The notes under the pieces: generated by a model
What the model was told of the DNA's origin: nothing
Database searches by the model: none
Seen by the model: only the letters and a program-made list of their open reading frames with translations
Shown: positions 1 to 10,658 of the stretch, piece by piece
Numbering within the stretch: position 1 is the stretch's first letter
How the letters are laid out: every line of letters begins with the position of its first letter
From: Azospirillum lipoferum 4B
Lineage (GTDB): Bacteria > Pseudomonadota > Alphaproteobacteria > Azospirillales > Azospirillaceae
DNA length: 64,000 bases
Assembly: GCF_000283655.1 (NCBI RefSeq)
Contig: NC_016585.1
Span: forward strand, 315,001 to 379,000
Direction: 5' to 3'
Made by a program: the position numbers and the translations under genes

Positions 1-350
1 GCCGCATGCCCGGCCACATGAACGTGCTGCTGGCCGAAGCCAACGTCCCCTATGACGAGGTGTTCGAGCTGGAGGACATCAACCGCGACTTCGGCACGGC
101 GGATGTCGCCTTCGTCATCGGTGCCAACGACGTGACCAACCCGGCCGCCAAGACCGACCCGACGAGCGCCATCTACGGCATGCCGATCCTGGACGTGGAG
201 AAGGCCAAGACGGTGTTCTTCATCAAGCGCGGCATGGCGGCGGGCTATGCCGGCGTGGAGAACGAGCTGTTCTTCCGGCCGAACACCATGATGCTGTTCG
301 GAGATGCCAAGAAGGTCACCGAAGAGGTCGTGAAGGCGATGGAGGCGTGA
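1..350 (+). CDS. pntB: NAD(P) transhydrogenase subunit beta, C-terminal part (5' end outside window)
   Basis: Only the last 115 codons are visible; the frame runs in from the left edge. The visible part is the NADP(H)-binding domain III of the proton-translocating transhydrogenase, which makes NADPH from NADH at the inner membrane. It begins with the family sequence [13 protein letters not shown] and contains [12 protein letters not shown], the GMPIL stretch, [13 protein letters not shown] and the terminal LFGDAKK motif, all nearly identical in order to E. coli PntB. It converges on uraD with a repeat-bearing spacer between them. Identity is certain from these motifs; the upstream pntA is not in view. 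Confidence 0.96.
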   Translation, partial: RMPGHMNVLLAEANVPYDEVFELEDINRDFGTADVAFVIGANDVTNPAAKTDPTSAIYGMPILDVEKAKTVFFIKRGMAAGYAGVENELFFRPNTMMLFGDAKKVTEEVVKAMEA

Positions 351-423
351 CGGGGGCTGTTCTATGAGAAGGCGCGTCGCTCCGGTTGGGGCGGCGCACT
401 TTCTGTTTTTTAGGGGTATCGCC

Positions 424-542
424 TTCGAGTGCCCCCACCCTACCCCTCCCCCGCTGGGCGGGGGAGAGGATAAGTGCTTGATCGGGAAGGCAGCGGCAGT
501 ACCTCCCCCGCCCAGCGGGGGAGGTTAGGAGGGGGCATTCGC
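424..542. repeat. GC-rich palindromic intergenic repeat, type P, copy 1
   Basis: Two hairpins built on CCTCCCCCGC and its complement face each other, and the outer ends (GTGCCCCCACC and GGAGGGGGCATTCG) are inverted. The same arrangement recurs at 2175-2289 and 13772-13876. It lies between the convergent pntB and uraD and could fold in either transcript, so it may serve as a bidirectional transcription end. That role is an inference. Confidence 0.7.
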
Positions 543-551
543 CAGCGGACG

Positions 552-1064
552 CTATCCCACCACCAGATCGTCCAGCCGGAACCCGGCAATATTGTAGATC
601 TCCTCCAGCGCCCGGCCGAACTCCACCTCAGGCTCGTTCGCCACGCGCTCGCGCATTGCCGCCAGGATCTCCTGCTTGCTGCTGAAGCGCACCGCCATGA
701 TGAAGGGAAAACCGAAACGCTTGCGATAAGCGCGGTTCAGGTCGCGCTGCTCCTCCGCCTCCGCCTCGGTCAGCTCGTTCAAGCCGGCCTTCGCCTGTTC
801 GGTCTGCGAGAAGGCGGTCAGATTGGCCGGGCGGCTGGCGCGGTCGGCGAGGTCGGGGTGGGACAGGATCAGCGCCCGCTGCCGCTCCGTTCCCGCATCG
901 CGCACGATGCCGGTCATCGCCGCGCGCAAACCCGCGGCATCGGCGAAGGGTCGCTGGTCCCAGGCGGCCTCGGCCACCCAGGGGCTTTCCTCGAACACCG
1001 CGCCCAGCGCCGCGACGAAGGCGGCGCGGTCCATACGGTTCAGATCGTCGAGACTGTAGGGCAT
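552..1064 (-). CDS. uraD: 2-oxo-4-hydroxy-4-carboxy-5-ureidoimidazoline (OHCU) decarboxylase
   Basis: This 170-residue protein carries out the last step of urate to S-allantoin conversion, decarboxylating OHCU in the cytosol. The family signatures are present: the HPDLA motif with the catalytic histidine, the ESPWVAEAAW segment near the N-terminus, and RFGFPFIMAVR near the C-terminus. I chose the ATG at 1064 because it gives the family start (MPYSLDDLN) and sits 8 nt after the puuE stop. An upstream in-frame ATG would overlap puuE and add unrelated residues. It is co-transcribed with puuE; uraH lies divergently at 2324. Confidence 0.93.
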   Translation of the reverse strand: MPYSLDDLNRMDRAAFVAALGAVFEESPWVAEAAWDQRPFADAAGLRAAMTGIVRDAGTERQRALILSHPDLADRASRPANLTAFSQTEQAKAGLNELTEAEAEEQRDLNRAYRKRFGFPFIMAVRFSSKQEILAAMRERVANEPEVEFGRALEEIYNIAGFRLDDLVVG

Positions 1065-1072
1065 CGGAAGCC

Positions 1073-2002
1073 TCACTTCGGGGCGTAGGGGTGTTCGGCG
1101 ATCCAATGGCGGGCGATGTCCAGCCGGGTCGCCACCCAGACCTTGTCATGGCCCTGCACATAATCGAGGAAGCGGGCCAGCGACGCGGCGCGGCCGGGCC
1201 GGCCGACCAGACGGCAATGCAGGCCGACCGACATCATCTTCGGCGCGCTGTCGCCCTCCGCATAGAGCGTGTCGAAGCTGTCCTTCAGATAGGCGAAGAA
1301 CTGGTCGCCGCTGTTGAAGCCCTGGTTCGTCGCAAAGCGCATGTCGTTGGCGTCGAGCGTGTAGGGCACGATCAGCTGCGGCCGGCCATGGCTGTCGTCC
1401 CAATAGGGCAGGTCGTCGGCGTAGGAATCGGCGTTGTAGACGAAGCCGCCTTCCTCGGCGACCAGTCGCCAGGTGTTGGGGCTGCAGCGGCCGAGATACC
1501 AGCCAAGCGGACGCTCGCCGGTCACGCGGGTGTGCACCTCGATGGCGCGCAGCATGTGATCGCGCTCGACCTCCGCCGGCAGATGCTGGTAGTCGATCCA
1601 GCGCCAGCCATGGGTGGCGATCTCCCACCCCGCGGCCTTCATGGCGGCGACGATTTCCGGGTTGCGCTCCAGCGCCATGGCGACGCCATAGACGGTGACC
1701 GGCAGGTTGCGCTCCGTGAACATGCGGTGCAGCCGCCAGAAGCCGGCGCGCGAGCCGTATTCGTAGATCGATTCCATGTTCATGTGGCGGGCGCCGGGGA
1801 TCGGCTGGGCGCCGACGATCTCCGACAGGAAGGTTTCCGACGCCGCGTCGCCGTGGAGGACGCAGTTCTCGCCGCCCTCCTCGTAATTGATGACGAACTG
1901 CACCGCCACCCGGGCGCCGCCCGGCCAGTTGGCCTGCGGCGGGGTGGCGCCATAGCCGATCATGTCGCGGGGGTAGCCCTGGGGATGGGCGGTCTCGGTC
2001 AT
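1073..2002 (-). CDS. puuE: Allantoinase, polysaccharide-deacetylase family (PuuE type)
   Basis: A 309-residue protein of the PuuE family, which opens the allantoin ring to allantoate and is unrelated to the amidohydrolase allantoinase AllB. Recognisable features are YPRDMIGYG at the N-terminus, VINYEEGGE, the substrate-pocket stretch SIYEYGSRAGFWR, and the deacetylase-fold motif EIATHGWRWIDY. The characterised Pseudomonas PuuE works without a metal, and the same may hold here. It is the first gene of a puuE-uraD operon, divergent from uraH-gcl across a 321-bp region that contains a type P repeat. Confidence 0.93.
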   Translation of the reverse strand: MTETAHPQGYPRDMIGYGATPPQANWPGGARVAVQFVINYEEGGENCVLHGDAASETFLSEIVGAQPIPGARHMNMESIYEYGSRAGFWRLHRMFTERNLPVTVYGVAMALERNPEIVAAMKAAGWEIATHGWRWIDYQHLPAEVERDHMLRAIEVHTRVTGERPLGWYLGRCSPNTWRLVAEEGGFVYNADSYADDLPYWDDSHGRPQLIVPYTLDANDMRFATNQGFNSGDQFFAYLKDSFDTLYAEGDSAPKMMSVGLHCRLVGRPGRAASLARFLDYVQGHDKVWVATRLDIARHWIAEHPYAPK

Positions 2003-2323
2003 CGTCGTCTCGCTCTTAACGCTGCGGTCGAAGCGGGGACTACGCTAAGCCATTGGCGGCAGGGGGTTCAATCGGGCGATTGGGCGCGGGGCTGAAGACA
2101 GTTTCCGGATTTCCGCGGGTGGGCAGGGGCGGGTGGTTGGGCTTAAGCTGTGGGGTGTGAAATGTCGTCGGCTGACGATGCCCCCACCTAACCTCCCCCG
2201 CTGGGCGGGGGAGGGACTGCCGCCGAACACCGACAAAGGTCCGATTCCCTCCCCCGCCCAGCGGGGGAGGGTCAGGGTGGGGGCATTCGAAGCCGATGCC
2301 TGAAAAATGGAGACCACCCACCC
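2003..2323. other. Divergent promoter region between puuE and uraH, containing repeat P
   Basis: This 321-bp spacer separates the puuE-uraD and uraH-gcl transcription units, so both promoters must lie here. About a third is occupied by a type P palindromic repeat (2175-2289). I see no convincing operator or -35/-10 pair in the rest. Confidence 0.5.
2175..2289. repeat. GC-rich palindromic intergenic repeat, type P, copy 2
   Basis: Same layout as 424-542: outer inverted ends (GATGCCCCCACC and GGTGGGGGCATTCG) around two hairpins made from CTCCCCCGCTGGGCGGGGGAG-like halves. It lies in the spacer shared by the divergent ureide-degradation operons, where a strong hairpin could affect the 5' leader of uraH. 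Confidence 0.7.
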
Positions 2324-2674
2324 ATGGGCCGCCTGACCACCCACGTCCTCGACATTGCCGCCGGGCGTCCGGCGCCGGGCATGCGCATCCGGCTGACCGC
2401 ACTCGACAGCGGCACCGTGCTGGGCGAGTTCACCACCAACGCCGACGGCCGGCTCGACGCCCCGGCGCTGCAGGGCGACGCCTTCCAGCCCGGCCGCTAC
2501 GAGCTGCTGTTCATGGCCGGCGAGTATTTCCGCCGCATCGGCACGATCACCGGCGACGGCCCCGACTTCATCGACGAGGTGCCGCTGCGCTTCGGCATCA
2601 GGGACGCCTCACAGCACTATCACGTGCCGCTGCTGGTCTCGCCCTGGGCCTATTCGACCTACCGCGGCAGCTGA
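2324..2674 (+). CDS. uraH: 5-hydroxyisourate hydrolase (transthyretin-like)
   Basis: This 116-residue transthyretin-like protein hydrolyses 5-hydroxyisourate to OHCU, the step before UraD. It begins with the family motif [17 protein letters not shown], which has the active-site histidine, and contains the second histidine in SQHYHVPLL. It ends with the diagnostic C-terminal tetrapeptide YRGS, which distinguishes HIU hydrolases from true transthyretins. Length is typical. It lies just upstream of gcl on the same strand. No urate oxidase gene is seen in this window, so the first step must be encoded elsewhere. Confidence 0.95.
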   Translation: MGRLTTHVLDIAAGRPAPGMRIRLTALDSGTVLGEFTTNADGRLDAPALQGDAFQPGRYELLFMAGEYFRRIGTITGDGPDFIDEVPLRFGIRDASQHYHVPLLVSPWAYSTYRGS

Positions 2675-2792
2675 TTCCCCTTTCGGTGCCGCTTTCCAGC
2701 CTGTGGAAAAGGCAACCCATTGGTTTGCCGCACACACCATTGGCGCGCTTAGCTGTCCTCACGAACAATCGCGTTTGGTGAGGAGTCGAGCG

Positions 2793-4562
<1,770 letters not shown>

Positions 4563-4584
4563 CGGCCCCATCCCGTCCGACCGG

Positions 4585-4623
4585 AAAGCCGCCGGGGCGC
4601 CGATGCGCTCCGGCGGCTTTTGC
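4585..4623 (+). terminator. Rho-independent terminator after gcl
   Basis: The inverted halves AAAGCCGCCGG and CCGGCGGCTTTT enclose a short GC-rich loop 20-60 nt after the gcl stop and end in a T run. This closes the uraH-gcl unit. Confidence 0.85.
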
Positions 4624-4717
4624 GTTCGGGACGCAGCGCAATCGGGGCGCAGACCGCCGCTCCGGCGGAATCGACGGGGTGCTGCTGCATGTCATGTAAA
4701 CGACGCGTGGTCGTAAC

Positions 4718-6841
4718 ATGGCTTCATTATCGTCCCCGGCAAGGCAGTCGAGCAGCTTCACGGGGCTAGTCATGAAGTGGGTGGATGTATCGATCGGCAG
4801 CAAGCTGCTGGTTGTGGCCGGTCCGATCGCCTTCGCCGCCTTGGCGGGGGTGTCGTGGATCGGCTCCAACGCGATGGAGAGCGAAGCGGAGCGGAGCGCG
4901 TCCCGCGAGATGACGGCGCTGGCCGAGGGTGTGGCCGAGCGGGCGGGTGCCCAGATCGGTGCGCCGGTCGCTGCGGCCGAGGGCGCCGCGTCGGCCGTCC
5001 AGGGACTGCTGAATGCCGGGCACACCAGCCGCGACCTGCTCGGCGATCTGACGAAGGGGGCGCTGGGTGCCCGCAAGGACGTGGTCGGCATGGCGCTGGC
5101 CTTCGAGCCGAACGGGCTGGAGGGACGCGACGCCGATTTCAAGGACCATCCTTATTCCGGTGCGGGCGGGCGCATGCTGCCCTACTTCTTCCATGGGCCG
5201 GCGGGCGTGGAGGTCGAAAAGCTCGTCATGACCAAGGAGGCGGGCACCGAGGAATGGTATGACAAGCCGATCCGCGAGAACCGCAGCCTGATGACGCCGC
5301 CCTACACCTATCCGGTGAACGGCAAGGACGTGCTGATGACGACGGCCAGCATCGTGCTGCGCCATGGCGGCAAGCCGGTCGGCATCTATACCGTCGATCA
5401 GTCGCTTGCCGCACTCGGCGAACAGTCGGCCGCCCTGCGTCCCTTCGGCGTCGGCAGGGTATCGCTGGTTGGCGGCGGCCTGTGGGTGGTCAATGCCGAC
5501 GAGGGGAAGCTTGGCAAGCCGGTCGAGGACCGCGCGCTGCTCGATGCCGTCACGCGCGTCGCGACGGAGGGGAGCCTGTCGCTCCGTACCGTCGCGGCGG
5601 ATGGCAGCGACCTGTTGCGCAGCGTGGCGCCGGTGCGCTTCCCGGGCATGAAGGAAAGCTGGGCGGTCGTGGTGGACGTGCCGCTGGATGTGGTGATGAG
5701 CGCGGCGGAGCGGATACGGCTGGTCATGCTCGCCGCATCCGGCGCCGGCTTCCTGCTGCTGTGCGCGGGGCTTTGGGCGGCGGCCCGGTCCGTCGGCCGT
5801 CCGCTCGGCCGGCTGACCGGCACGATGACCCGCTTGGCCGAAGGTGACCTGACCCCCGCGGTCGAGGGGGCGGAGCGCGGCGACGAGGTCGGATCGATGG
5901 CCCGCGCCGTGGAAATCCTCAAGCGGAACTCGCTGGAAGCCCGCCGGCTGGAGGCGGAGCAGAAGCGCCTGGAGGAGGAGGCCGAACGCCGCCGCCGCGA
6001 GGGCATCGTCGAGGTCGCCGGCGAGTTCGAGCGCACGGTGCGCGGAGTGATCGCGACATTGACCGATGCATCCTCCCGCCTGCTTTCGGAATCCGAAGCG
6101 ATGCATGGCCTTGCCACCGACGGGCACAACCGGACGGCGGCGGCCTCCGATGCGACCGCGCGGGCAAACGCCAATGTCCAGGCGGTGTCCTCGGCCGCTG
6201 ACGAGCTGTCCGCATCGGTGGCCGAGATCGCCCGGCTGGTGACCCGGTCCATCGCCATCGCCCGCGATGCCGAAAACGAGGTCGCGGCCACCGGCGTGAC
6301 CGTAGAGCGGCTGGCCGAAAGCTCCCGCCGCATCGGCGAAGTGACCGGGCTGATCCAGAACATCGCCGGCCAGACGAATCTGCTGGCGCTGAACGCCACC
6401 ATCGAGGCGGCGCGGGCCGGGGAGGCGGGAAAGGGCTTCGCCGTCGTCGCCAGCGAGGTGAAGGCGCTCGCCACCCAGACCGCGCGGGCGACGGAGGAGA
6501 TCGCCGCCCAGATCGCCGTCATCCAGCAGGTCTCCTCGGAAACGGTCGAGGCAACCGCCCGGATCTCCAAGACGATTTCCGAGATGAGCGGTTTCGGCAC
6601 CACCATCGCCGCCGCCGTCGAGGAGCAGGAGGCCGCCACCCGCGAGATCGCCCACAATGTCCAGCAGGTGGCCGTCGGATCGGATGAGGTGGCCCGCAAT
6701 GTCGCCAGCCTGTCGGAATCGGCGCGGATGATCGGCGAGGCATCCGGCGTAACGAAGGGGGCGGCCGGCAACGTCGCCATCCGCACGGAGGAGCTGGAAC
6801 GGGCGACCGGCGAACTGATGCGGAAGATGGGGACGGCGTGA
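4718..6841 (+). CDS. Methyl-accepting chemotaxis protein with periplasmic Cache sensor
   Basis: A 707-residue transmembrane chemoreceptor. One membrane helix lies near residues 28-50, followed by a roughly 280-residue periplasmic domain of dCache type ([20 protein letters not shown], then [20 protein letters not shown]). A second helix lies near residues 335-360, then a HAMP domain and a coiled cytoplasmic signalling domain. The kinase-control hairpin [20 protein letters not shown] followed by [18 protein letters not shown] is intact. There is no C-terminal CheR-binding pentapeptide. The ligand cannot be read from sequence. The start could also be the ATG at 4772 ([11 protein letters not shown]). 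It stands alone, with no che genes beside it. Confidence 0.93.
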   Translation: MASLSSPARQSSSFTGLVMKWVDVSIGSKLLVVAGPIAFAALAGVSWIGSNAMESEAERSASREMTALAEGVAERAGAQIGAPVAAAEGAASAVQGLLNAGHTSRDLLGDLTKGALGARKDVVGMALAFEPNGLEGRDADFKDHPYSGAGGRMLPYFFHGPAGVEVEKLVMTKEAGTEEWYDKPIRENRSLMTPPYTYPVNGKDVLMTTASIVLRHGGKPVGIYTVDQSLAALGEQSAALRPFGVGRVSLVGGGLWVVNADEGKLGKPVEDRALLDAVTRVATEGSLSLRTVAADGSDLLRSVAPVRFPGMKESWAVVVDVPLDVVMSAAERIRLVMLAASGAGFLLLCAGLWAAARSVGRPLGRLTGTMTRLAEGDLTPAVEGAERGDEVGSMARAVEILKRNSLEARRLEAEQKRLEEEAERRRREGIVEVAGEFERTVRGVIATLTDASSRLLSESEAMHGLATDGHNRTAAASDATARANANVQAVSSAADELSASVAEIARLVTRSIAIARDAENEVAATGVTVERLAESSRRIGEVTGLIQNIAGQTNLLALNATIEAARAGEAGKGFAVVASEVKALATQTARATEEIAAQIAVIQQVSSETVEATARISKTISEMSGFGTTIAAAVEEQEAATREIAHNVQQVAVGSDEVARNVASLSESARMIGEASGVTKGAAGNVAIRTEELERATGELMRKMGTA

Positions 6842-6879
6842 TCCCCCATCCCAGCCGGTCGGGCCGGGCGTCCATCGGT

Positions 6880-6984
6880 CTACGGCGTCGTGCGTTTACT
6901 ATGAAACGCACGATGCCGTAGCCTTATGATTGGCGATCGGATTCACGCTCCAAACCGATTCCGATTTTACGCGATCCGATCTAG
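6880..6984 (+). repeat. RIME-like double-palindrome element, copy 1
   Basis: About 105 bp in two parts. The first is a perfect-type hairpin (TACGGCGTCGTGCGTTT, loop, AAACGCACGATGCCGTA). The second is an imperfect palindrome beginning GATCGGATTCACGCTCC and ending GCGATCCGATCTAG. Near-identical copies lie at 24321-24424 (reverse orientation) and 25925-26029. The size and two-palindrome layout match the Rhizobium intergenic mosaic elements (RIME) as I know them. It sits between the mcp stop and the lysR promoter. Confidence 0.85.
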
Positions 6985-7077
6985 GCATGTTGCGATGCGC
7001 AATTCCCCGTCCGCGGGGGGCGTGCTAGCGTTCCCGCCGTCCCGTAACCAACGGTCCGGCAGGGAGTCCGCGTCAGA

Positions 7078-7998
7078 ATGGCGTTGCTAGAGAACATGCG
7101 CATCTTCGTCCGCGTCGTCGAGCTGGGCAGCCTGTCGGCCGCCGGACGGAACCTGCGCATGTCGCCGGCCATGGTCAGCCACCGCATCCAGCAGCTGGAA
7201 GCCCATCTCGGCGTCCGGCTGCTGAACCGCACGACCCGGCAGCTGCAGGCGACAGAGACCGGTATGGATTTCTACCAGAGCTGCCTGGAGGTTCTTGAGG
7301 CGGTGGAGCGCGCCCACAGCAGCATCGCCGCCGGATCCGGCGTGCCGTCGGGCAGCGTGCGGGTCACGGCGCCGCTCGGCTTCGGCCGCCGCATCCTGTC
7401 GCCGCTGGTGCCGGATTTCTGCGCCGCCCACCCGCTGGTGGAGGTGCGGCTGCGCCTGTCCGACCATCTGCTCGATCTGCTGCGCGAGGCGGTGGACGTG
7501 GCGGTGCGGATGGCGGCGCTGAAGGATTCCAGCTTCGTCGTGCGCAAGATCGCGGACGTGCGGCGCGTTCTGGTGGCCGCTCCCTCCTACCTGTCGGAGC
7601 GCGGCCGGCCATCGGTGCCGGCGGATTTGTCCGGGCACAACTGCCTGCTTCTGCGCTTCCCCGGCACCCAGCAATATCAATGGAGCGTGCTGGAGGGTGG
7701 CGAGCCGGTGAAGCTGCCGGTGTCGGGCCGCTTCGATGCCGACGATGGCGACGTGCTGACCGGCTGGGCGCTGGATGGCCGCGGCATCGCCATGAAGCCG
7801 CTGTGGGAGGTGGCCGAGCATCTCGCCAGCGGTGCCCTGGTGCCGGTGCTGCCGGAGTTTCCGCCGGAGCCGGTGACGCTGGCGGTGCTCTACCCCCACC
7901 GCGCGCTGGTGCCGGCCAAGGTGCGTGCCTTCGCCGACCATATGGTGCCGAAGATCAAGGCTGCGCTGACGGCGATTTCGCCGGATACGATCGTCTGA
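7078..7998 (+). CDS. LysR-family transcriptional regulator
   Basis: A 306-residue LysR-type regulator. Residues 1-65 form the winged helix-turn-helix (ENMRIFVRVVELGSLSAAGR through LEAHLGVRLLNRTTRQLQAT), and the rest is the periplasmic-binding-like effector domain with the usual FGRRILSPLVPDFCAAHPLVEVRL core. It resembles the large subgroup of small-molecule responsive regulators whose targets are usually divergent neighbours, but no divergent enzyme gene is present here. Target and effector are unknown. The ATG at 7078 follows GGGAGTCC at a usable distance. Confidence 0.9.
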   Translation: MALLENMRIFVRVVELGSLSAAGRNLRMSPAMVSHRIQQLEAHLGVRLLNRTTRQLQATETGMDFYQSCLEVLEAVERAHSSIAAGSGVPSGSVRVTAPLGFGRRILSPLVPDFCAAHPLVEVRLRLSDHLLDLLREAVDVAVRMAALKDSSFVVRKIADVRRVLVAAPSYLSERGRPSVPADLSGHNCLLLRFPGTQQYQWSVLEGGEPVKLPVSGRFDADDGDVLTGWALDGRGIAMKPLWEVAEHLASGALVPVLPEFPPEPVTLAVLYPHRALVPAKVRAFADHMVPKIKAALTAISPDTIV

Positions 7999-8028
7999 CC
8001 GCATCCCCCGTTGCCGGATCGGGCATTG

Positions 8029-8055
8029 GAGTCCGGAGGGGAGCCTCCCGGACTC
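8029..8055 (+). terminator. Hairpin downstream of the lysR gene
   Basis: GAGTCCGG and CCGGACTC flank a short GC-rich loop 30 nt after the stop. There is no clear T run, so it is a weak terminator or only an mRNA-end structure. Confidence 0.4.
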
Positions 8056-8117
8056 GACGTGATCCCTTGCCCTGCGACAGCCGGTCTTGCCAGCCGTGGC
8101 CGAACTGTGCAGAGTAG

Positions 8118-8140
8118 AAAATGTAACGATATAACGTTTC
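8118..8140 (+). promoter_or_regulatory. Zur/Fur-like inverted-repeat operator
   Basis: The 23-nt site AAAATGTAACG-A-TATAACGTTTC agrees at 17 of 22 specified positions with the Zur box GAAATGTTATA-N-TATAACATTTC. It lies 23 nt upstream of the start codon at 8164, where a repressor would block transcription. The match is my own alignment, and the regulator is inferred. Confidence 0.45.
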
Positions 8141-8163
8141 ATATTCTGCCCTGAGGACAGGCG

Positions 8164-8406
8164 ATGGCTGGAAGTGCCGACGATCCCTTCAGCGTTCCCG
8201 AAGACTTCATGCGTGCGGTCGCCATCGTGCGCACCCTGTGGTGCAATGACGACGTGCCGGAACGCTCCCTGGCCTGGGCTATGGTGGTGGAGGCGGTCAA
8301 TCGCCTCGCCACCCTTAACGGTCCCGTCAGCACCAGCCGCTTGCTGGCGCGCCTGGGTGAGGCGGTCGGCGAAACCTCCACGCCGTCGTCGCTGACCCTG
8401 CAATGA
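8164..8406 (+). CDS. Hypothetical 80-residue protein behind a Zur-like box
   Basis: A small soluble protein with no family I recognise and no membrane segment or cysteine motif. The frame has the GC-rich third positions of its neighbours and a mixed composition (Trp, Met, Asp, Glu), which supports real coding. A ribosome site (GAGGACAGG) precedes the ATG. The stop overlaps the next gene's start as ATGA, so the two are translationally coupled. The Zur-like operator just upstream suggests metal-responsive expression, which would be the only clue to function. Confidence 0.6.
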   Translation: MAGSADDPFSVPEDFMRAVAIVRTLWCNDDVPERSLAWAMVVEAVNRLATLNGPVSTSRLLARLGEAVGETSTPSSLTLQ

Positions 8407-8891
8407 GCGGCGTGACCAACAACCGCATCCACGGTGCGCGGTCCTGGCGCCAGGCCAAGCCGGTCCTGCTTCACCCCAAGCTTTTCCAAGGATTCATAGA
8501 CTTTCAGGCGGGGCAGCCGTTCGATTACCGCCGGCTCGATTGCTGGCCGATGCTGGATCAGCACCGCTACGAGAATGGGCGGGAGCTCGCCGCCGAATGC
8601 AAGGCCGCCGGCATCACCGTGGTCTGGATCGACCGCACCCGCATTCCGCGCCCCTTGAAGACATTGGTGGTGGAGCGGGCGCTGGCCCGCTGCCCGGTCG
8701 CAGTCGGGGAATCCATCCCGGAACAGGCGACGAGAGGGGGAGCGATCAGGGTTGGGCGATCCGCGTCGTCGGTCGATATCCGCCGCGGCACCTTCCTCAC
8801 ACCCCGCGCGACCGCACCAGCAGGACCCGTGCATCCTCCGCCGCCCGGTGCAGGTGGGGGAGGAACTGCACCTCCATCTCCGGGCAGGTGA
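8403..8891 (+). CDS. Hypothetical protein, coupled to the preceding gene; 3' part probably degraded
   Basis: The ATG at 8403 overlaps the upstream stop by 4 nt. Codons up to about 8730 look truly coding (for example RRLDCWPMLDQHRYENG and AAGITVVWIDRTRIP, with GC-rich third positions). The remaining frame turns into proline- and glycine-rich sequence and runs about 95 nt antisense into the 3' end of the iclR gene. That pattern suggests a lost or frameshifted original C-terminus near 8730-8760. No family is recognised. Confidence 0.42.
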   Translation: MSGVTNNRIHGARSWRQAKPVLLHPKLFQGFIDFQAGQPFDYRRLDCWPMLDQHRYENGRELAAECKAAGITVVWIDRTRIPRPLKTLVVERALARCPVAVGESIPEQATRGGAIRVGRSASSVDIRRGTFLTPRATAPAGPVHPPPPGAGGGGTAPPSPGR

Positions 8892-9630
8892 CTCGGGCGG
8901 CCTGGGCGCTGATGTTCATCGCCGCGACCACGCCGCCGGCAGCGGTGCGGATCGGCACGGCGATGGAGCGCAGGCCCAGTTCCAGCTCCTGGTCCACCAG
9001 TGAGAATCCGCGGTCGCGCACCCGTTCCAACTCGCGCTTCAGCGCATCCGCCGCGGTGATGGTGCGTTCCGTGTAGGGCTTCAACGGGACGCGCGACAGG
9101 TAGGCGTCCAATTCCGGCTCCGGCAAGGCCGCCAGCAGGACACGCCCCATCGACGTGCAATAGGCCGGCAGGCGGCTGCCGACATTCAGCCCGACCGACA
9201 TGATCCGCTTGGTCGCCGCGCGGGCGATATAGACCACGTCATCCTCGTCCAGCACGGCGGCGGAGCAGGATTCCTGCACGGCCCCGCTGACCTGTTCGAT
9301 CAGCGGATCCAGGATCGTCGCGAGCGGGGCCGAGGACAGGAAGGAATAGCCCAGCGCCAGGATCTTCGGCTTCAGATAGAAGGTCCGGCCGTCCGACCCG
9401 GCATAGCCCAGCTGCATCAGCGTCAGCAGGCAACGCCGCGCCGCCGCCCGCGGCAGGCCGGTGATCTTCGCGATGTCGGCGATGGTCAGGTTCGGCTCGC
9501 GTTCGGTAAAGGCACGAATCACCGACAGGCCGCGCGCCAGCGAGGTCATGAAGTTCGGGTCGGACGCCTCTTCCGCCGCAGCGGACGGCGTCTTGTCTGC
9601 GGCCCCGGCCAGATGCTGGGTTTCGGCCAT
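8797..9630 (-). CDS. IclR-family transcriptional regulator (PcaR/PobR-like)
   Basis: A 277-residue IclR-type regulator. The winged helix-turn-helix spans about residues 25-90 (MTSLARGLSVIRAF, LTIADIAKITGLPRAAARRCLLTL). The effector domain follows, with SVGLNVGSRLPAYCTSMGRVLLA and the C-terminal SIAVPIRTAAGGVVAAMNIS, typical of the PcaR/PcaU branch that senses aromatic or organic acids. I chose the ATG at 9630 (MAETQHLAG) because GGGAAGGGA precedes it; a longer frame to 9783 lacks homology. It is divergent from the gntR-oxc-frc operon and may co-regulate it. Confidence 0.92.
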   Translation of the reverse strand: MAETQHLAGAADKTPSAAAEEASDPNFMTSLARGLSVIRAFTEREPNLTIADIAKITGLPRAAARRCLLTLMQLGYAGSDGRTFYLKPKILALGYSFLSSAPLATILDPLIEQVSGAVQESCSAAVLDEDDVVYIARAATKRIMSVGLNVGSRLPAYCTSMGRVLLAALPEPELDAYLSRVPLKPYTERTITAADALKRELERVRDRGFSLVDQELELGLRSIAVPIRTAAGGVVAAMNISAQAARVTCPEMEVQFLPHLHRAAEDARVLLVRSRGV

Positions 9631-9785
9631 GCGCGGGTCCCTTCCCCGAGAAACGATCCTGAAGCGCCAAAATAGGGCGATTATCGCGCATTGACCAGAA
9701 AAAACGAACGAAACTGCCCCCAACTCCGTCGGCGACGGAAATAGTTCGATGTTCCCGCAATTGGCCTTGCGGGTGTCTGGCATCT

Positions 9786-9793
9786 GGTATACC
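9786..9793. promoter_or_regulatory. GGTATACC palindrome between divergent iclR and gntR
   Basis: A perfect 8-bp palindrome in the 294-bp divergent spacer. FadR/FCD-type GntR regulators commonly bind short palindromes with a central TATA, so this is a candidate autoregulatory operator for the gntR-oxc-frc unit. The assignment is inferential. Confidence 0.35.
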
Positions 9794-9924
9794 GTATCGA
9801 TAATTCAAAACGACGCGCCGCTCCAAACGACGCACCAGAGGGCGATCATCCGAACGCTCGCACAAGAACGCTCACGACAACAAGCGGCGCCGCCGGCGTC
9901 GGCGCGCAAAGGGTCGGAACCGTG

Positions 9925-10614
9925 ATGAACCGCGATAGATTCAGTGTCGAACCCCTGGAACAGGGGATGAGCTTCAAGGCCAAGGCCTACCAGTCGCTGC
10001 GCCAGGCCATCACGCAGATGAACATCTACGGCCAGAGCAGCGAGATCAGGTTGGACGAACGCCGGCTGTGCGAAGCGTTGGGTGTCAGCCGCACCCCGGT
10101 GCGCGAGGCGATGGCGCTGCTGGAACAGGAGGGGTTCATCCGCTCCCAACCGCGGCGCGGGATCTTCGTGGTGCGCAAGACGAAGGCCGAACTGGTGGAG
10201 ATGATCACGGTGTGTGCCGCCCTGGAAGGCATGGCGGCGCGCCTGTTCGTCGAAAACGCCACCACGGAAAAGCTGGAACTCCTGCATGCCGCCTTCGACA
10301 AATACACGAAAGCCGAGTTGGCGGAACATGTCGCCGAGTATTCCGACGCCAACATCGTCTTCCATCAAAGCATCGTCCAGGCTTCGGGCTCCGCGCTGAT
10401 CTCGGATCTGACCGATCGCTTCTTCATCCATATGCGTGCGATCCGCCGCGCGACCATGGGCCTCGGCGACCGTGCCGACCAGTCCATCCACGAGCATCGG
10501 GACATCATCGAGGCGCTGGCCGCCCGCGATGCCGATCTCGCGGAACGTCGGGTGCGGGAACACACGCTCGGTCTCGCACAGTACGTGGAACGGCATTGCG
10601 CCTTCCTCGACTAA
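9925..10614 (+). CDS. GntR-family regulator, FCD (FadR) subfamily
   Basis: A 229-residue regulator. Its N-terminal GntR winged helix ([28 protein letters not shown], residues about 40-70) is followed by an all-helical FCD ligand domain. The metal/ligand-type histidines of that domain are visible in NIVFHQSIV and [12 protein letters not shown]. Only 44 nt separate its stop from oxc and there is no terminator, so it probably heads the oxalate operon and senses a dicarboxylate such as oxalate. An in-frame GTG lies one codon upstream of the chosen ATG. Confidence 0.92.
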   Translation: MNRDRFSVEPLEQGMSFKAKAYQSLRQAITQMNIYGQSSEIRLDERRLCEALGVSRTPVREAMALLEQEGFIRSQPRRGIFVVRKTKAELVEMITVCAALEGMAARLFVENATTEKLELLHAAFDKYTKAELAEHVAEYSDANIVFHQSIVQASGSALISDLTDRFFIHMRAIRRATMGLGDRADQSIHEHRDIIEALAARDADLAERRVREHTLGLAQYVERHCAFLD

Positions 10615-10658
10615 CCAACTTTGAACCTTTTTCGGAGCCTCGGGGAGGAGTCACCCAT

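Noticed and set aside
474-1088. 204-codon plus-strand frame opposite uraD
   Set aside because: Starts inside a type P repeat and is an antisense shadow; uraD has clear family motifs.
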